Shown here one piece after another: positions 9,883 through 18,845 of a DNA stretch of 64,000 bases (the stretch's first letter is position 1; every line of letters starts with the position of its first letter). This stretch comes from Thiobacillus sp. Lineage in GTDB: Bacteria; Pseudomonadota; Gammaproteobacteria; Burkholderiales; Thiobacillaceae. The DNA lies in NCBI GenBank assembly GCA_019459055.1, contig JAIBEI010000050.1, positions 147,213 through 211,212 on the forward strand. Direction: 5' to 3'. The position numbers and the translations under genes were made by a program. The notes beneath the pieces were generated by a model, which saw only the letters and a list, made by a program, of their open reading frames with translations, did no database searches and had not been told where the DNA came from.

Positions 9883-9899
9883 GGCGTGAGGCGTGAGGA
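9880..9899. repeat. GTGAGGC tandem repeat at the purD/tsaC junction
   Basis: Nearly three tandem copies of the 7-mer GTGAGGC. The repeat supplies the purD TGA stop (9880-9882) and the GTG at 9893 used here as the start of the next gene. It is related to the repeats at 8508-8575 and 43353-43380. Confidence 0.75.
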
Positions 9900-10441
9900 A
9901 CGATGCGGCGGACCTGCGGGCCTGGCTGCGGCGCGGCGGCATCATCGCCTACCCGACCGAATCCTGCTACGGCCTCGGCTGCGATCCGCGCAACCCACAT
10001 GCATTGCAACGGCTCATCCGGCTCAAGGGCCGCAGCACCGCCAGGGGCATGCTGTTGATCGCCGACCGTTTCAAGCGACTGAAGCCTTTTGTTCGCCCTT
10101 TGCATGCGGCCGACCTGGCGCGGATGCAGCACACCTGGCCCGGCCCCGTCACCTGGGTGGCGCCGGCCTCAAACGCCTGTCCGCCGCTGCTCACCGGCGG
10201 GCGCCCCACCATCGCGGTACGCGTCACCGCCCATCCCGTTGCGGCGCAACTCTGCCGCAGCCTCGGCATGGCGCTGGTTTCCACCAGCGCCAACAAAAGT
10301 GGCAATAAACCAGCCAAAACCGCAGCGGAATGCCGCAGAATATTCGGTGCGCGGGTGCGCGTGATCGTCGGCCGCATCGGCCGCCGCCGCCGCCCGTCCA
10401 CCCTGATCGACCTTGCCACCGGAAACATCCTTCGCCCCTGA
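9893..10441 (+). CDS. tsaC: Sua5/YciO/YrdC family protein (TsaC-type threonylcarbamoyl-AMP synthase)
   Basis: A 182-aa single-domain YrdC-fold protein, the size of E. coli TsaC. Characteristic elements are [18 protein letters not shown] near the N-terminus, [15 protein letters not shown] (the K-x-R-x-x-x-x-x-L signature), [12 protein letters not shown] and [11 protein letters not shown]. TsaC makes threonylcarbamoyl-AMP from threonine, bicarbonate and ATP for t6A modification of ANN-decoding tRNAs. The GTG start lies in the repeat at the purD junction. Its TGA stop overlaps the ATG of hemF by one base, as in several beta/gammaproteobacteria where these two genes are neighbours. Confidence 0.85.
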   Translation: MRNDAADLRAWLRRGGIIAYPTESCYGLGCDPRNPHALQRLIRLKGRSTARGMLLIADRFKRLKPFVRPLHAADLARMQHTWPGPVTWVAPASNACPPLLTGGRPTIAVRVTAHPVAAQLCRSLGMALVSTSANKSGNKPAKTAAECRRIFGARVRVIVGRIGRRRRPSTLIDLATGNILRP

Positions 10442-11355
10442 TGCCTGCCAACACCTTCGATACCGCAATCGTCAGAACCTGGCTGCTCGACCTGCAGGCG
10501 CGCATCGTCGCCGCGCTTGAAACCGCCGACGGCCTGCCTTTCCGCACCGATGCCTGGGAGCGCCCCGAAGGCGGCGGCGGCATTTCGCGGCTGATCGAAG
10601 AGGGAAACGTGCTGGAGCGCGGCGGGGTGAACTTCTCGCACGTGCTCGGCAGCCGGCTGCCGCCATCGGCCAGCGCGCATCGGCCAGAACTTGCCGGGCG
10701 GCGCTGGGAGGCGATGGGGGTGTCGCTGGTGCTGCACCCGCGCAACCCCTACGCGCCGACGGTGCACATGAACGTGCGCTGCTTCGTCGCGATGAAGGAC
10801 GGCGAAGCGCCGGTGTGGTGGTTCGGCGGCGGCATGGATCTCACGCCCTACTACGGCTTCGAGGATGACGCGCGCCACTTTCACGCCACCTGCAGGAACG
10901 CGCTCGACCCCTTCGGCACCGACCTGCATCCGCGCTTCAAGGACGGGTGCGACCGCTACTTCTTCCTCAAGCACCGCAACGAGCCGCGCGGCATCGGCGG
11001 CGTGTTCTTCGACGACTTCGCCGAAGGCGGCTTCGAGCACGCGTTCGCCATGACCCAAAGCGTGGGCGACGCCTTCCTCGGCGCCTACCTGCCCATCCTT
11101 CAGCGCCGCCGCGACACCGCCTACGGCGAGCGCGAGCGAGATTTCCAGGCCTACCGGCGCGGGCGCTACGTCGAATTCAACCTGGTGTATGATCGCGGCA
11201 CGCTGTTCGGCCTGCAGTCGGGCGGGCGCACCGAGTCGATCCTGATGTCGCTGCCGCCGGTCGTGAAATGGCGCTACGACTGGCACCCGGAACCGGGCAC
11301 GCCAGAGGCGGCGTTGTACACCGATTTCCTGATCGCGCGCGACTGGCATGAATAA
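10441..11355 (+). CDS. hemF: Oxygen-dependent coproporphyrinogen III oxidase
   Basis: 304 aa, matching HemF. It carries out the oxygen-dependent decarboxylation of two propionates of coproporphyrinogen III in heme synthesis. Seen in the sequence are [37 protein letters not shown], and [10 protein letters not shown] with the long [28 protein letters not shown]-terminal signature. The ATG at 10441 shares a base with the tsaC stop, implying translational coupling; an open frame beginning further upstream overlaps tsaC and is unlikely. The presence of HemF indicates aerobic growth. The 3' end overlaps the next gene by 8 bp. Confidence 0.97.
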   Translation: MPANTFDTAIVRTWLLDLQARIVAALETADGLPFRTDAWERPEGGGGISRLIEEGNVLERGGVNFSHVLGSRLPPSASAHRPELAGRRWEAMGVSLVLHPRNPYAPTVHMNVRCFVAMKDGEAPVWWFGGGMDLTPYYGFEDDARHFHATCRNALDPFGTDLHPRFKDGCDRYFFLKHRNEPRGIGGVFFDDFAEGGFEHAFAMTQSVGDAFLGAYLPILQRRRDTAYGERERDFQAYRRGRYVEFNLVYDRGTLFGLQSGGRTESILMSLPPVVKWRYDWHPEPGTPEAALYTDFLIARDWHE

Positions 11356-14300
11356 AATCCCGCGTCGCATCCTCATCGGCATTGGCATCCTGCTGCTGGT
11401 CGTCGGCCTGATCGGGCTCGTCGCCTGGGAGGTGCTGTCGTCCGCGCTGGAAGCGAAATATCTCGCCCAGGCGGCGCAGAAGATGACCTGGCAAATCCGG
11501 CCGGGGCCGTCCGGTCGAATTCGCTACCCCGGCCAGGGGCCGTATGACGTACGCCTCGGCTACAGCAAGCTGCCGGATTATCTGGCACGGCTGGAGAAGG
11601 CTGGCTGGCAGATCGACCAGCAGGCCAGGATCAGTATCCGAATGGCACGGGCGGCCGACCTCGGCCTGTTCCTGCCCTATCACGAAAAGAACCAGGCCGG
11701 CCTCAGCCTGGTCGACAGCAACGACAAGCCGCTGTACCAGGCGAAATATCCGACACGCGGCTATAGCCGCTTTGAGGACATTCCCCCGGTACTGGTGAAC
11801 GCGCTGCTCCACATCGAGAACCGCGAGTTGCTGACCGAGCAGTACCCCACCCGCAACCCGGCGGTGGAATGGAGCCGCCTGGCGCAAGCCCTGCTCGAAA
11901 AGGGCATCAGCCTGGTCGACCGCAATCGCAATGTGCCGGGCGGCAGCACCCTGCCGACGCAGATCGAGAAATACCGCCACTCGCCCGAGGGCCTCACCAC
12001 CAGCATGGGCGAGAAACTCCGGCAGATGGGCACCGCCAGCCTGCGCGCCTACCTGAACGGGCCCAACACGCTTGAAATGCGGCGCGAAACCGTGACCGCC
12101 TACCTCAACACCGTGCCGCTGGCGGCCGCGCCGCGCTATGGCGAAGTCAACGGTATCGGCGACGGCCTGTGGGCGTGGTACGGCCTCGATTTCGACAAAG
12201 TCAACCGCATCCTGGCCAAGCCGCCGCGCGGCAAGGACGCCGCCTATGCCAGCATGCTCAAGCACACGCTGTCGCTGATCGTTGCCGAACGCCGTCCGTC
12301 GTATTACCTCGCTGCCAACCGCAAGGCCCTGGATGCGCTGACCGACGACCACCTTGCTCTGCTGGCCAGTGCCGAACTGATTCCGCGCGAGTTGGCCGAG
12401 CAGGCCAAGCAGGTCGTGTTGCGCACGACCAGTCAGCGCGTCGACCCGCCGCCGCCCCGTTTTGTCGAGCAGAAAGCCGCCAATGCGCAGCGCATCCGCG
12501 TCGCCGCGCTACTGGGCGAGCGGCGCCTGTATGACCTCGACCGGCTCGACCTGCAAGTCGTCACCACCATCGACCAGCCGGCGCAAAAAATCGTCAGCGC
12601 CTATCTGCAAAGCCTGGCCAAGCCCGAAGCCGCCGCCGCATCGGGCCTGATCGGGCATCGTCTCCTGCAACCCGAAAACCCGCTGGCCAATGTGATCTAC
12701 AGCTTCACGCTGTACGAAAGAACGCCTTCCGGCAATCTTCTGCGCATCCAGGCGGACAACCTCAACCAGCCGTTCGACATCAACAGCCAGGCACGCCTGG
12801 ACCTCGGTTCCACCGCCAAGCTGCGCACCCTGGTGACCTATCTGGAAATCATTGCACGGCTGCACGCCGACTACCGTTCGCTCGATGCCGCAACGCTCAA
12901 GCAGAAGGCGCAGCCACAGCGCGACGTTCTGGCCCAATGGGTGGCCGCGCGGCTGCTGAGCCAGCCCGACATCGCGCTGGGCGATCTGCTCAACGGCGCA
13001 ATGAGCCGTCGCTATTCCGCCTCGCCGGAAACCTTCTTCACCGGCGGGGGCCTGCACAACTTCGCCAACTTCGACGTCAAGGACAACGACCGCGTGATGG
13101 ACGTGTCGGAGGCCACGCGTAACTCGGTCAACCTGGTGTTCATCCGCATCATGCGCGACATCGTCCGCCATTACGCCAGCAGCACCCCGGGGGCGGCGGC
13201 ACGAATCATGGACGACGCCAGCAATCCGCTGCGGGAAAGCTATCTTGCCCGCTTCGTCGACCAGGAAGGCCGCGTCTTCACCAACCGTTTTTACCAGCGC
13301 CACAAAAAACGCACGCCGGCACAAATGGCCGAGGACCTGTACGCGCGCGCCCGCCTCAACCCCCGCCGCTTCACCTCGGTGTACCGCTATCTGGAACCGC
13401 GGGCGAGTTTCAAAGCCTATGTCAGCGCGTTGCACGAGCAGGTGCCCGCCAGCGCCAGCCTGAGCCAGAAAACGCTCGAGTCGCTGTACGAAACCAATGC
13501 CCCGGATGCCTACAGCCTGACCGACCGAGGCTATCTCACACAGATCCATCCGCTCGAATTGTGGGTGGTGAAAACCCTGCGCGCCGCGCCGAAAACCGAC
13601 CTCGGCGGCCTGTACGAATCCGGCACCGGGGTGCGTCTCGAAGTCTATGAATGGCTATTCAAGACCAGCCGCAAGAATGCGCAGGACATTCGCATCCAGT
13701 CGCTGCTGGAAGTGGAGGCCTTCGACCGCCTGCTGGTCGACTGGAAGCGCCTCGGCTACCCATTCGACAACATCACGCCATCCTACGCCACCTCGATCGG
13801 CAGCTCCGGCGACCGTCCCGCGGCGCTGGCCGAGCTGATGGGCATTCTGGTCAACGACGGAATGCGCGTGCCGATGGTGAGCCTGAGCGGTCTGCGCTTC
13901 GCCGCCAACACGCCCTACGACACGCGGCTCTCGCCCAAACCGCCCAAGGGCCAACGGCTGATGCCCGCCGAAGTCGCGCAGACGGTGCGCCGCGCGCTGG
14001 CCCAGGTGGTGGAAACGGGAACCGCTGTCCGTCTGGCCGGCGCACTCAAGGACTCAGCCGGCCAGCCGCTCACCATGGGTGGCAAGACCGGCACCGGCGA
14101 CCACCGTTTCGAACGCTATGGCAAGGCCGGCCAACTGCTCGAATCGCGCGTGGTCAACCGCACCGCCACTTTCGTGTTCTACCTGGGCGACCACCACTTC
14201 GGCACGCTGACCGCACTGGTTCAGGGCGAGCAGGCCGGGCAGTTCGGCTTCACCAGTTCACTCACTGCGCAGATCCTGAAAACCTTGTTGCCACAGCTGA

Positions 14301-14554
14301 AGCCACTTCTGAATCTGCAACCGTCGGCGCCACCCAGGGTTGCCGCCGACGCGGCGGCCGAGCCCCTGCCCGCCGTTGTTGTGCCGCCCAGGCCACAAGC
14401 GCCTGCACAGGAAAAACCCGACGGCTCGACCAGCCAGGCCGACCCTCCGGTCAAACAACCCGCGCCGTCTCAGGGCGGCTTCCCCGAGGATCTTGAACCC
14501 AGCGTGGTGCTGCCGGTCCCACTTATGCCCGAACCGGCCCTCCCGGCGCCGTGA
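11348..14554 (+). CDS. Large divergent peptidoglycan glycosyltransferase/transpeptidase-like protein
   Basis: 1068 aa with one N-terminal membrane anchor (about residues 8-30), then a GT51 glycosyltransferase-like region. In that region HIENRELL (about 155-162) stands where class A PBPs have EDxxFxxH, and [12 protein letters not shown] (198-209) replaces GGSTITQQLAKN. A penicillin-binding-like domain follows, with a putative SxxK nucleophile STAK (488-491) and KTG (about 913-915). The tail (about 990-1068) is Pro/Ala-rich. It is longer than ordinary PBP1 and both active sites are atypical, so it may be a specialised or weakly active PBP rather than PBP1a/1b. It overlaps hemF by 8 bp. A separate classical monofunctional transglycosylase lies at 54.5 kb. 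Confidence 0.75.
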   Translation: MNKIPRRILIGIGILLLVVGLIGLVAWEVLSSALEAKYLAQAAQKMTWQIRPGPSGRIRYPGQGPYDVRLGYSKLPDYLARLEKAGWQIDQQARISIRMARAADLGLFLPYHEKNQAGLSLVDSNDKPLYQAKYPTRGYSRFEDIPPVLVNALLHIENRELLTEQYPTRNPAVEWSRLAQALLEKGISLVDRNRNVPGGSTLPTQIEKYRHSPEGLTTSMGEKLRQMGTASLRAYLNGPNTLEMRRETVTAYLNTVPLAAAPRYGEVNGIGDGLWAWYGLDFDKVNRILAKPPRGKDAAYASMLKHTLSLIVAERRPSYYLAANRKALDALTDDHLALLASAELIPRELAEQAKQVVLRTTSQRVDPPPPRFVEQKAANAQRIRVAALLGERRLYDLDRLDLQVVTTIDQPAQKIVSAYLQSLAKPEAAAASGLIGHRLLQPENPLANVIYSFTLYERTPSGNLLRIQADNLNQPFDINSQARLDLGSTAKLRTLVTYLEIIARLHADYRSLDAATLKQKAQPQRDVLAQWVAARLLSQPDIALGDLLNGAMSRRYSASPETFFTGGGLHNFANFDVKDNDRVMDVSEATRNSVNLVFIRIMRDIVRHYASSTPGAAARIMDDASNPLRESYLARFVDQEGRVFTNRFYQRHKKRTPAQMAEDLYARARLNPRRFTSVYRYLEPRASFKAYVSALHEQVPASASLSQKTLESLYETNAPDAYSLTDRGYLTQIHPLELWVVKTLRAAPKTDLGGLYESGTGVRLEVYEWLFKTSRKNAQDIRIQSLLEVEAFDRLLVDWKRLGYPFDNITPSYATSIGSSGDRPAALAELMGILVNDGMRVPMVSLSGLRFAANTPYDTRLSPKPPKGQRLMPAEVAQTVRRALAQVVETGTAVRLAGALKDSAGQPLTMGGKTGTGDHRFERYGKAGQLLESRVVNRTATFVFYLGDHHFGTLTALVQGEQAGQFGFTSSLTAQILKTLLPQLKPLLNLQPSAPPRVAADAAAEPLPAVVVPPRPQAPAQEKPDGSTSQADPPVKQPAPSQGGFPEDLEPSVVLPVPLMPEPALPAP

Positions 14555-14605
14555 CGCCCGGCAGGAGATTGCGTACAAATCGGATATGCTGAAGACGGAT
14601 TCCCC

Positions 14606-15805
14606 ATGAATGACATCCACCCCCTGATCCGGCACGCCCCCGCCGACGCCGGCAATGACAGCATCCCGGCGTTGCGGGTGCTGTCGGAAATCACCACCAG
14701 CCTGTCCTCCGACGCCAATGTCGAGCAGTTGCTGGGGCGTTTCCTGTCGACCATGATCCGCCTGGCCGGCGCGCAGGCAGGTGCGGTGCGCGTCATCACC
14801 GACGATCGCACCCACCTGCGGCTGATCGGATCGGTGGGGCTGCCGCCCGACCTGGTCGAGCACGAAAGCATCGTCAGCGTTGATTGCGGCGTGTGCGGCA
14901 AGGCCGCGCGCGAAGTGACGGTAAGCAGCTGGAACAACGTCGCCTACTGCAAGCGCCAGGCCAACGACGCCTATTTCAGCGACACCTGCAACACCGTGGT
15001 GGCAGTGCCGCTGATGCACAAAAACCAGGTCATGGGGGTCTACAACCTGTTCATGGAGGAAGGCAAGGCCGTTCCCGAGGACGTGCGCCTGTTGTTCCGC
15101 TCGATCAGCGAGCACCTCGGAATCGCGCTGGAAAACGCGCGGCTGACCCGCGAAAACATGCGCATCTCGCTGATGAACGAACGCCAGATGCTGGCCAACC
15201 AGATCCACGATTCGCTGGCGCAGACGCTGGCCTACGCCAAGATGCGGCTCACTGTTTTGAGCGACGCCATGCGCCACGAGGACTACCCCAAGGCGAACCG
15301 CTATCTCGGCGATGTCGAGGAAGCCGTCGACCTCGCGTACGCCGATCTGCGCGACCTCATCACCCAGTACCGCGACCGCATCAACCCGCGCGGGCTGGTG
15401 CCGGCGATCCAGGAACTCGCCAAGAGCTTCCGCAAGAAGGCCAATGCCGACGTCGACTTCCTCAACCTGGTGCAGGACGTGTCGCTCACGCCCGACGAGG
15501 AAATCCAGGTCTTCCACATCATCCAGGAATCGCTCTACAACATCGCCAAGCACGCCCGCGCGCGCCACGTCGTCATCACCTTCGACCTCGAAAATGGCCA
15601 GTACATCGTCAACGTCGCCGACGACGGCGTCGGCGTGCAGAAAAAGAACGACGAATCGTCCACCATGGGCAAGAGCTTCGGCCTCACCATCATGCGCGAG
15701 CGTGCCGCCCGGCTGAACGGCAAGCTCATCGTGGAGTCCCGCCCCGCCGGCGGCACCGTCATCCGCCTCGTCTTCCCCCAGCGCAAATCCGAGCACACCG
15801 CATGA
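14606..15805 (+). CDS. Soluble NarX-type sensor histidine kinase with GAF domain
   Basis: 399 aa without membrane segments. An N-terminal GAF-like sensor domain (about residues 20-180) is followed by a HisKA_3 dimerisation/phosphoacceptor domain with QIHDSLAQTLAYAKMRL (phospho-His at about 201) and an HATPase_c domain (IIQESLYNIAKHA, then VADDGVGV and FGLTIMRERA). Four cysteines cluster in the sensor domain at about 94, 97, 115 and 128 (DCGVCG, YCKR, DTCN). The kinase half resembles NarX/NarQ, but the periplasmic sensor is absent. The gene overlaps the following NarL-like regulator in an ATGA, so the two form a cognate pair. Signal and targets are not visible; redox or an intracellular ligand is inference from the cysteines. 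Confidence 0.88.
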   Translation: MNDIHPLIRHAPADAGNDSIPALRVLSEITTSLSSDANVEQLLGRFLSTMIRLAGAQAGAVRVITDDRTHLRLIGSVGLPPDLVEHESIVSVDCGVCGKAAREVTVSSWNNVAYCKRQANDAYFSDTCNTVVAVPLMHKNQVMGVYNLFMEEGKAVPEDVRLLFRSISEHLGIALENARLTRENMRISLMNERQMLANQIHDSLAQTLAYAKMRLTVLSDAMRHEDYPKANRYLGDVEEAVDLAYADLRDLITQYRDRINPRGLVPAIQELAKSFRKKANADVDFLNLVQDVSLTPDEEIQVFHIIQESLYNIAKHARARHVVITFDLENGQYIVNVADDGVGVQKKNDESSTMGKSFGLTIMRERAARLNGKLIVESRPAGGTVIRLVFPQRKSEHTA

Positions 15806-16467
15806 GCCTCACCCGCATCATCCTCGTCGACGATCACACCTTGTTCCGCAAGGGCCTGGCCGAACTGCTCGAGCAGAGCGGCGAGATCGAGGTCACCGCC
15901 TTCACCGGCAATCCCGACGAAGTCGGGATGCTGCTGCGGGCGCATCGCCCCGACGTCCTGATCCTCGACCTCAACATGCCCGGCACCGACGGCATCACCC
16001 TGATGCAGCAGCTGCGCGCCGACGGCTTCGAGCTGCCGGTGCTGATCCTCACCCTCTCCGAAGCCGAGGACGACCTCGCCCGGGCCCTGCGCGCCGGCGC
16101 CAACGGCTATCTGTTGAAGAGCATGGAACCCGACGAAGTGGTCGACGCCATCCTGCGCGCCCAGCGCGGCGAAACCGTCGTCGCCCCCGCGATGACCGCC
16201 AAGCTCGTCAATCTGTACGACCAGAAGGGCCAGGACTCGACTTCCCTGCTCGACGCGCTGACTCCGCGCGAACGCGAAATCCTCTCCCATCTGTCGCGCG
16301 GCGAGAGCAACAAGGCCATTGCCCGCAACCTGGACATCAGCCACGACACCGTCAAGCTGCACGTGCGCCACATCCTCGCCAAGCTGAACCTGTCGTCGCG
16401 GGTGGAAGCGGCGGTATTCGCGGTGGAGCACCGGGTGGCGCCGGGGGGGCGCGGCGAGGGAAGATAA
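15802..16467 (+). CDS. NarL/FixJ-family response regulator
   Basis: 221 aa. The receiver domain has the acidic pair at residues 10-11 (LVDDH), the phosphoacceptor Asp at about 56 (LILDLNMPGTDG) and the conserved Lys in YLLKSMEPDE. The C-terminal LuxR-type helix-turn-helix is LTPREREILSHLSRG followed by NKAIARNLDISHDTVKLHVRHI. Start ATG 15802 overlaps the kinase stop codon, so translation is coupled. It probably acts as a transcription factor dimer after phosphorylation by the upstream kinase. It resembles NarL most closely, but no nitrate/nitrite reductase genes are nearby to support a nitrate role. Confidence 0.92.
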   Translation: MSLTRIILVDDHTLFRKGLAELLEQSGEIEVTAFTGNPDEVGMLLRAHRPDVLILDLNMPGTDGITLMQQLRADGFELPVLILTLSEAEDDLARALRAGANGYLLKSMEPDEVVDAILRAQRGETVVAPAMTAKLVNLYDQKGQDSTSLLDALTPREREILSHLSRGESNKAIARNLDISHDTVKLHVRHILAKLNLSSRVEAAVFAVEHRVAPGGRGEGR

Positions 16468-16554
16468 GCTTTACCTTGGAATTCCTTGCCTATCACGCCC
16501 GCAAGCGGGAGTGTGACGCATGTCAGATGCTGTGGCCTGAATAAGGAGGTCGAT

Positions 16555-16968
16555 ATGTACACAGGGGGTTGTCTGTGCGGCTCCGTCCGATTCGCGATCC
16601 AGGGGCCGATCCGCAACATCGTGTACTGCCATTGTTCCCGCTGCCGGAAGGCGCAAGGCAGCGCCTTCGCCACCAATGGCATTGTGCGCGCCAACGAGTT
16701 CACGCTCCTCTCCGGCGCCGAGCTCCTCACCGGCTATGAATCGTCGCCCGGACAGACCAAGTACTTCTGCAAGACATGTGGATCCCCGATCCTGAGTCGA
16801 ACCGAATCGCTGCCGGAGCAGGTGCGCGTACGGCTCGGTACCATCGACTCCGATATTGTGGAACGGCCCACGGCACATATTTTTGCAAGCTCCAAGGCCA
16901 ACTGGGAAGAGATCTCCGATGACCTGCCGCAATATGAAGGCTATGAGCCAAACCGGGGCGCATTCTAG
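16555..16968 (+). CDS. GFA (CENP-V/glutathione-dependent formaldehyde-activating-like) family protein
   Basis: 137 aa with the zinc-binding cysteines of the GFA fold: GGCLCGSVRF near the N-terminus, YCHCSRCRK at about 23-31, and CKTCGSP at about 72-78. Founding members spontaneously aid S-hydroxymethylglutathione formation, but most single-domain homologues have unknown substrates. The ATG at 16555 is preceded by AAGGAGGT. The TAG stop codon overlaps the left end of the 161-bp mobile element: its final G is the first base of the element, yet the original CTAG target would have given the same stop, so the protein is unchanged by the insertion. Confidence 0.85.
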   Translation: MYTGGCLCGSVRFAIQGPIRNIVYCHCSRCRKAQGSAFATNGIVRANEFTLLSGAELLTGYESSPGQTKYFCKTCGSPILSRTESLPEQVRVRLGTIDSDIVERPTAHIFASSKANWEEISDDLPQYEGYEPNRGAF

Positions 16969-17130
16969 TGTCGTGAATCAGAAATATCTGAAACCTAAAA
17001 CGGCGTCTTTTTCCGCATGACGGCGTTGCTCGTCGTTGCCATAGTCCGGGCTATGTCGCCTCCTCGCGCCTTGCCCTGCGAAAAAATCCATCCGTTTTAT
17101 TTGTCCCGCTATTTCTGATTCACGACACTA
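16966..17130. mobile_element. Non-autonomous MITE with IS630/Tc1-type ends inserted at CTAG
   Basis: A 161-bp element (16968-17128) with perfect 19-bp terminal inverted repeats, GTGTCGTGAATCAGAAATA on the left and its reverse complement at 17110-17128. Each end is flanked by TA (16966-16967 and 17129-17130) within CTAG. IS630 family transposases insert at TA, and IS630 itself prefers CTAG, duplicating the TA, so the ends fit that family. There is no transposase; the interior has no convincing reading frame. A related inner pair AAAACGG/CCGTTTT extends the terminal homology. Confidence 0.88.
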
Positions 17131-17327
17131 GCAGCCACTTCGAGTCGGGCAGCATGCGTCGCCGGACACCAGGCAGACGCAGCCCGATCCATCTCCGCGA
17201 GGCCCTCGATTTTGAGCGGCACGGCTACAGCTTTAGAATTGTGCCCCCTCCATCGCTTCCAGCCGGCGCACCGCGCGCGTCCGCCCGGCGGAAGCATGGC
17301 CGCTCGCGCACACACCAAAGGATCATC
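17131..17327. other. Short intergenic stretch between MITE and the YjdM-type gene
   Basis: About 200 bp with no supported gene. It must contain the promoter of the downstream zinc-ribbon gene. No strong sigma-70 box or hairpin is evident by eye. Confidence 0.5.
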
Positions 17328-17666
17328 ATGAGCAGCCTCCCCCCATGCCCGAAATGCGGCTCCGAATTCACCTACGAAGACGGCGACCAGTATGTCTGTC
17401 CGGAATGCGCACAGGAGTGGCCGAAGAACGCGGCGGAGAGCGTCGAGCAGGCTCGCGTGGTGCGCGACGCCAACGGCAACGAACTGCACGACGGCGACAC
17501 GGTCACCGTGATCAAGGATCTGAAGGTGAAGGGGTCGTCGTCGATGGTGAAGGTCGGGACCAAGGTCAAGAACATTCGCCTGGTCGAGGGCGACCACGAT
17601 ATCGACTGCAAGATCGAAGGTATCGGCGCCATGGGCCTGAAGTCGGAATTCGTGAGGAAGGCGTAG
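17328..17666 (+). CDS. YjdM/PhnA-family zinc-ribbon protein
   Basis: 112 aa, matching E. coli YjdM (formerly PhnA, 111 aa). The N-terminal zinc ribbon is [21 protein letters not shown], with its four cysteines paired as CxxC; the C-terminal SH3-like half contains [23 protein letters not shown] and ends in KSEFVRKA. Despite the old name, this family is not phosphonoacetate hydrolase and its role is unknown. ATG at 17328 is chosen because the family starts immediately before the zinc ribbon; an upstream open frame is not conserved. It converges on the DHOD-like gene. Confidence 0.9.
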   Translation: MSSLPPCPKCGSEFTYEDGDQYVCPECAQEWPKNAAESVEQARVVRDANGNELHDGDTVTVIKDLKVKGSSSMVKVGTKVKNIRLVEGDHDIDCKIEGIGAMGLKSEFVRKA

Positions 17667-17694
17667 GGACGCGCTGCATCGTCGTCACCCCGAC

Positions 17695-17737
17695 GGTACA
17701 CGGTTGTTACAGCTTTAGTTTTTTACAACCGCGTACC
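17695..17737. terminator. Stem-loop between convergent genes
   Basis: GGTACACGGTTGT and ACAACCGCGTACC form a 13-bp stem with one mismatch and a 17-nt loop that includes TTTTTT. It lies just downstream of the YjdM-type gene and is a candidate terminator for either strand. Confidence 0.55.
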
Positions 17738-17780
17738 TCTTGCGGGTGAAGGCCGGGGTCCAGGCATCTACTTTGGCTGG

Positions 17781-17800
17781 ATTCCGGCATACACCGGAAT
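17781..17800. repeat. ATTCCGG palindrome (REP-like)
   Basis: ATTCCGG-CATACA-CCGGAAT is a perfect 7-bp stem with a 6-nt loop, within GGCTGGATTCCGG. Hairpins of the form GGATTCCGG-n-CCGGAATGA are dispersed intergenic repeats in many Proteobacteria. Here it lies downstream of the DHOD-like gene (minus strand) and may help end or stabilise that transcript. Confidence 0.55.
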
Positions 17801-17830
17801 GATAAATATGGTGCCCCGCCCCGTACCTCC

Positions 17831-18844
17831 CTACGACCACACCCCCGGCCGGGGTGAAAAACTGTCCAGCACCCGCAGGTAGCTGGCGCGCGCGACGATA
17901 GAGGGGTCGGGCAGGTTCTGCTGGCTCATGCTGCCCTTCATCTGGGCGACCGATTCGTATTCCTTTTCCTCCATCCAGTTCTGCATCGCAGCCAGGATTT
18001 CGGTCAGCTTGTCCGGCCCGTGCTGCAGCAGGCAGGACGCGAGATGCACGACGTCGGCGCCGGCCAATAAAAGCTTGAGCGCCTCGCTTTCGCTGTGAAC
18101 GCCGCCGGTGGCGGCGAGCGTCAGTCGGGTGCGGCCGTGCAGGATGGCGATCCAGCGGATGCGCAGCAGCGCCTCGGCGGCCGAGGAAAGATGCAGCTGA
18201 TCGGTCATGCGCAGCGCGTCGAGGTCGATGTCCGGCTGATAGAAGCGGTTGAACAGGGCGACGCCCTGTGCGCCGGCATGTTCGAGCTGCTGCACGAAAT
18301 GCGGCAGCGAGGAAAAATAGGGCGACAGCTTCATCACGATGGGCAGGCTCACCGCGCGGCGCAATTCGATGAGCAGGCTGAGATAACGCGCCTCCACCAT
18401 CACGCCGGAATGTCGGGCACTGGCGGCGACGTGGTAGACGTTGAGCTCCAGCGCATCGGCCCCGGCTTTCTCCAGTTCGCGGCCGAGCTCCACCCAACCG
18501 GACGGGGACACGCCGTTGAGGCTCGCCACCACGGGAATTTCGAGCCGACGCTTGAGCTGATGCAGGTGCGTCAGATAACGTTCGAGACCGCCCTGAAATT
18601 CACCATGATCGGGCAGAAAGCCATCCGCTTCGCTATGCCCGAGACCGGCATGCAGCAGAAAACGGTCCAACATCGCGTCCTCCATCCGCAATTCCTCCTC
18701 GAACAGCGAATACATCACCAGCGCGGCGGCGCCGGCGTCCTCCAGACGCAGCGCGGTGTCGATATCTTTCGACAGCGGCGAGGCGGAGGGCACCAGCGGG
18801 TTCTTCAGCTTGAGGCCGAGGTAGTCGGTGGAGAGGTCGATCAT
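17831..18844 (-). CDS. Dihydroorotate dehydrogenase-like protein, nifJ-linked
   Basis: A 337-aa FMN-type TIM barrel resembling dihydroorotate dehydrogenase. The N-terminus is MIDLSTDYLGLKLKNPLVPSASPLSK, with PVVASLNGVSPSGWVELG and ALELNVYHVA in the middle and LAATGGVHSESEALKLLLAGADVVHLAS at the FMN phosphate site. Family members usually sit beside nifJ rather than in pyrimidine genes. Here the ATG at 18844 is one base beyond the nifJ stop, so they are an operon. True PyrD residues were not confirmed and the substrate is unknown; a redox role with pyruvate:ferredoxin oxidoreductase is inference. An upstream in-frame ATG lies within nifJ and is unlikely. Confidence 0.8.
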   Translation of the reverse strand: MIDLSTDYLGLKLKNPLVPSASPLSKDIDTALRLEDAGAAALVMYSLFEEELRMEDAMLDRFLLHAGLGHSEADGFLPDHGEFQGGLERYLTHLHQLKRRLEIPVVASLNGVSPSGWVELGRELEKAGADALELNVYHVAASARHSGVMVEARYLSLLIELRRAVSLPIVMKLSPYFSSLPHFVQQLEHAGAQGVALFNRFYQPDIDLDALRMTDQLHLSSAAEALLRIRWIAILHGRTRLTLAATGGVHSESEALKLLLAGADVVHLASCLLQHGPDKLTEILAAMQNWMEEKEYESVAQMKGSMSQQNLPDPSIVARASYLRVLDSFSPRPGVWS

Positions 18845-18845
18845 A

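Noticed and set aside
14606..16467. Annotation of the two-component pair as nitrate-responsive narXL
   Set aside because: The periplasmic nitrate-sensing domain and membrane segments are absent and no nitrate or nitrite reductase genes are adjacent.
16500..16554. Possible small gene between the response regulator and the GFA gene
   Set aside because: The interval is too short and only holds the ribosome site AAGGAGGT of the GFA gene.
17831..18844. Annotation of the flavoprotein as biosynthetic PyrD
   Set aside because: It is coupled to nifJ, not to pyrimidine genes, and belongs by its N-terminus to the nifJ-linked DHOD-like group; substrate unproven.
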